From Christiangramia flava JLT2011 (GTDB lineage: Bacteria; Bacteroidota; Bacteroidia; Flavobacteriales; Flavobacteriaceae): a stretch of 64,000 nucleotides of DNA. Positions 62,024 to 64,000 of this stretch are shown here, one piece after another (within the stretch, counting starts at the first letter, position 1; every line of letters starts with the position of its first letter). The stretch covers positions 62,001 to 126,000 of the forward strand of contig NZ_CP016359.1 in assembly GCF_001951155.1 (NCBI RefSeq), read 5' to 3'. A program made the translations under genes and the position numbers. The notes under the pieces were generated by a model that saw only the letters and a program-made list of their open reading frames with translations, was not told the DNA's origin and did no database searches.

Positions 62024-63125
62024 TTATAGTATCTACGATCTTCACCAATTCTTCTTTTTCCAGAACTGGACTCATGGGAAGACTAAGAACCTCTTGATGT
62101 ATTGATTCAGTAATTGGAAAAGAAAGTTCATTAAGCTCTTTATAAGCCGTTTGTTTATGAGGAGGTATCGGGTAATGAATCAAGCATTGGACACCTCTTT
62201 CTAGCAAATATTCTTGCAGTTTATCTCTTACTTTACATCTGATTACAAAAAGATGCCAAACATGATTTTTCCTATCAAAAACCTTTGGTAAAATTATATT
62301 GCTATTTTTAATATTAGCGAGATAAAAATCCGCCACTGTCCTCCGAGCCTCGTATTCCTGTTTTAAAAATTTTAATTTAACATTTAGAAAGGCTGCTTGA
62401 ATTTCATCTAATCTACTATTTAAGCCCTGAAAATCATTAATATATTTTTTTATGCTTCCGTAATTCCCTAAAGCACTAACAACTTCAGCCAATTTTGAAT
62501 CATTAGTTGTTACCGCTCCTGCATCCCCTAATGCACCCAGATTTTTGCCAGGATAAAAACTAAAGCCTGCCGCGTCGCCTAAATTTCCGGAAAGTTTGAT
62601 ATCTCCATTCTTATATTGAAATTCAGCGCCAATTGCCTGTGCATTATCTTCAATTATTTTTAATTTATATTGATTTGCTATCTCTTCCAAGCGCTCACTC
62701 CAACAAACTTGGCCGTAAAGATGCACTACTAATATAGCCTTAGTTCTTTTGGAAATATGAGCTTCAATTTTATCAATGTCGAGATTGAAGGTATTAATAT
62801 CTGGCTCTACCAAGACCGGTTTCAAATCATTATCTGTTATTGCTAGAATCGAAGCTATATATGTATTAGCGGGCACAATTATTTCATCACCCTGCTGCAT
62901 AACACCAAGTTCTATATATGCTTTGAAAATTAAACGCAACGCATCCAATCCATTCCCAACTCCAACAGCATTAGGAGTTCCAATATAATCTGCTAACTGA
63001 GTTTCAAATTCTTTTAAGTTTTCTCCGTGCAAATACCATCCGGATTCTATAACTCTTGAAGCAGCTTTTATTAATTCCTGGCGGTATTGATCATTTATTG
63101 CTTTTAAATCAAGAAATTTTATCAT
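62010..63125 (-). CDS. DegT/DnrJ/EryC1/StrS aminotransferase (FdtB/QdtB-like)
   Basis: The 371-residue PLP enzyme carries the cofactor Lys194 in [34 protein letters not shown] at the start fits the FdtB/QdtB/VioA group. With the adjacent FdtA-like isomerase and hexapeptide acetyltransferase, it probably aminates TDP-3-keto-6-deoxyhexose at C3. Its start overlaps the acetyltransferase gene by 4 bases (ATGA). Confidence 0.9.
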   Translation of the reverse strand: MIKFLDLKAINDQYRQELIKAASRVIESGWYLHGENLKEFETQLADYIGTPNAVGVGNGLDALRLIFKAYIELGVMQQGDEIIVPANTYIASILAITDNDLKPVLVEPDINTFNLDIDKIEAHISKRTKAILVVHLYGQVCWSERLEEIANQYKLKIIEDNAQAIGAEFQYKNGDIKLSGNLGDAAGFSFYPGKNLGALGDAGAVTTNDSKLAEVVSALGNYGSIKKYINDFQGLNSRLDEIQAAFLNVKLKFLKQEYEARRTVADFYLANIKNSNIILPKVFDRKNHVWHLFVIRCKVRDKLQEYLLERGVQCLIHYPIPPHKQTAYKELNELSFPITESIHQEVLSLPMSPVLEKEELVKIVDTINEFE

Positions 63126-63661
63126 AATAACAGAGGTTCTCCGGTTTGAGTACTATATTTTTTTCCATTTTCATCGGTAAGGTTCAAGTCCAAAATCTTT
63201 CCCTCCCGTGTTATAAAACCTTTGTGACTGGCTGGATTACCATACCATAGAGAGAAGGGGGGGATTGGTTTTGTAATTACACTCCCAGCCCCAATAAGTG
63301 CAAATTTACCTATGGTATTTCCTGCAATAATCGTTGAGTTAGCACCAATAGATGCTCCCTCTTCAATATACGTTTTGAGAAAACGTTCAGGATAATGCTT
63401 TGATTTCGGTATTAAATCATTCGTAAAAGTTACATTCGGGCCAATAAAAACATTATCCTCTATTCTAAGACCATCCCATAACTGAACTCCTGACTTTACT
63501 GTAACATAATCTCCAACAATAACATCATTTTCGATAAAAACGTTGCAATTAATATTGCAATGTTTCCCAATAACAGCTTCTTTAAGTACCACACTAAATT
63601 GCCATATATCGGTATTTTCCCCTATTTTATCTGAATAAACCTCAGCTGTTTCATGTATCAT
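63122..63661 (-). CDS. hexapeptide-repeat acetyltransferase (FdtC/QdtC-like)
   Basis: The 179-residue protein is a left-handed beta-helix acyltransferase. Hexapeptide turns run from about residue 12 to 130, and [20 protein letters not shown] is the loop typical of WlbB/QdtC-type sugar 3-N-acetyltransferases. It should acetylate the 3-amino group of a TDP-sugar made by the neighbouring aminotransferase. ATG at 63661 overlaps the stop of the FdtA-like gene by 4 bases. Confidence 0.88.
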   Translation of the reverse strand: MIHETAEVYSDKIGENTDIWQFSVVLKEAVIGKHCNINCNVFIENDVIVGDYVTVKSGVQLWDGLRIEDNVFIGPNVTFTNDLIPKSKHYPERFLKTYIEEGASIGANSTIIAGNTIGKFALIGAGSVITKPIPPFSLWYGNPASHKGFITREGKILDLNLTDENGKKYSTQTGEPLLL

Positions 63662-64000
63662 TTTAAATTTTTAAATTTACTGTAATCTCTCACATAGTCT
63701 TTTTCATCATATTTGTGAGAGGCCAAAACTAAGCATATCGCCCCTGAAGAAAAATTATCGAGTTCACGCCACATTCCGGGTACTATATGGAGGGCAAGAT
63801 TTGGCCTATTTAGAGAAACAACCTTTTTTATTTTTCCGTCATCCAGTATAACGTCAAAACTACCACTAACGGCAATAATAAATTGTTCTAATTCGTAATG
63901 AGCATGCCCTCCTCGAGATTCCCCTCCGGGTACATCATATAAATAATAAATTCTTTTAACATCAAAGGGAATATTATCTTCATTTTCAATAATAGTAATA
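63658..64000 (-). CDS. FdtA-like TDP-4-keto-6-deoxyhexose 3,4-ketoisomerase (cupin), 3' part
   Basis: The frame enters from the right edge and ends in TGA at 63658-63660, giving the last 114 or so residues. The cupin core is recognisable: RIYYLYDVPGGESRGGHAH and the IVSGSFDVILDDG-type segment, then PNLALHIVPGMWREL. FdtA/QdtA enzymes shift the keto group of TDP-4-keto-6-deoxyglucose from C4 to C3, ahead of amination. The gene start and probably rmlA/rmlB lie beyond base 64000. Fuc3NAc versus Qui3NAc cannot be decided here. Confidence 0.87.
   Translation of the reverse strand, partial: ITIIENEDNIPFDVKRIYYLYDVPGGESRGGHAHYELEQFIIAVSGSFDVILDDGKIKKVVSLNRPNLALHIVPGMWRELDNFSSGAICLVLASHKYDEKDYVRDYSKFKNLK

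Noticed and set aside
1..64000. tRNA, rRNA, CRISPR array, prophage, toxin-antitoxin or restriction genes
   Set aside because: None was recognised on either strand by reading; tRNA-sized cloverleaf sequences were not found, although no scanning program was run.

Overview
The window looks like a chromosome segment from a marine Flavobacteriaceae bacterium (Bacteroidota), close to Christiangramia/Gramella-type organisms. The indications are a type IX secretion C-terminal sorting domain on the nuclease at 4157-8098, a Bacteroidota-style promoter in front of the threonine operon, A-rich initiation regions without Shine-Dalgarno sequences, a PUA-less ProB, and the typical flavobacterial sets (M61 lipoprotein peptidase, MoxR/VWA pair, CheB-type fusion start). 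The genus is inferred, not proven.

Region 1 (1-25.1 kb) is core metabolism and housekeeping with moderate GC. It starts with the 5' part of a CheB-type methylesterase gene. Next come the complete proline operon proC-proB-proA with a strong terminator, a large secreted nuclease with four lamin-tail domains, an M61 peptidase, a KefB-type antiporter, an AarF/UbiB kinase and an S10 carboxypeptidase. The thrA-thrB-thrC operon follows. Upstream of thrA I find a short uncatalogued ORF with a GTG start that encodes a 33-residue Thr/Ile-rich leader peptide, with a good promoter match, which points to transcription attenuation. The region ends with a MoxR-like ATPase/VWA pair, a PAP2 phosphatase and a membrane-anchored endonuclease/exonuclease/phosphatase-fold protein.

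Region 2 (25.1-29.6 kb) is a signalling and border zone: a single-domain response regulator, a REC-like/PAS/HisKA protein that ends without an ATPase domain, a Wzi-type outer-membrane protein and a CpsB/YwqE-type tyrosine phosphatase.

Region 3 (29.6-64 kb, all on the minus strand, visibly more AT-rich towards the right) is one very large surface-polysaccharide/glycan locus. Its export end has Wzc-like tyrosine kinase and Wza. A PglF-PglE-PglD-PglC set should make UDP-N,N'-diacetylbacillosamine-type sugar and load it on undecaprenyl phosphate. Many glycosyltransferases follow, with two paralogous PglK/MsbA-like ABC exporters, two paralogous polytopic membrane proteins that may be polymerases, a polysaccharide deacetylase, a GNAT protein, a P-loop sulfotransferase, a pyruvyltransferase, and at the right edge a FdtA/acetyltransferase/aminotransferase set for a 3-acylamino-3,6-dideoxyhexose.

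The most interesting part is 52.1-55.7 kb. A translationally coupled block encodes a DRE-TIM (HMGL-like) aldolase fused to an unusual C-terminal Rossmann-like domain, a CMP-sugar synthetase of the NeuA/KdsB type, a HAD phosphatase and a GT29 sialyltransferase-like enzyme. This has the logic of a CMP-ulosonic acid pathway (C-C bond formation, dephosphorylation, CMP activation, transfer), but there is no NeuB/KdsA-type PEP-dependent synthase in the window. It is a candidate for an undescribed acidic sugar pathway.

No tRNA, rRNA, CRISPR array, insertion sequence or phage gene was recognised.
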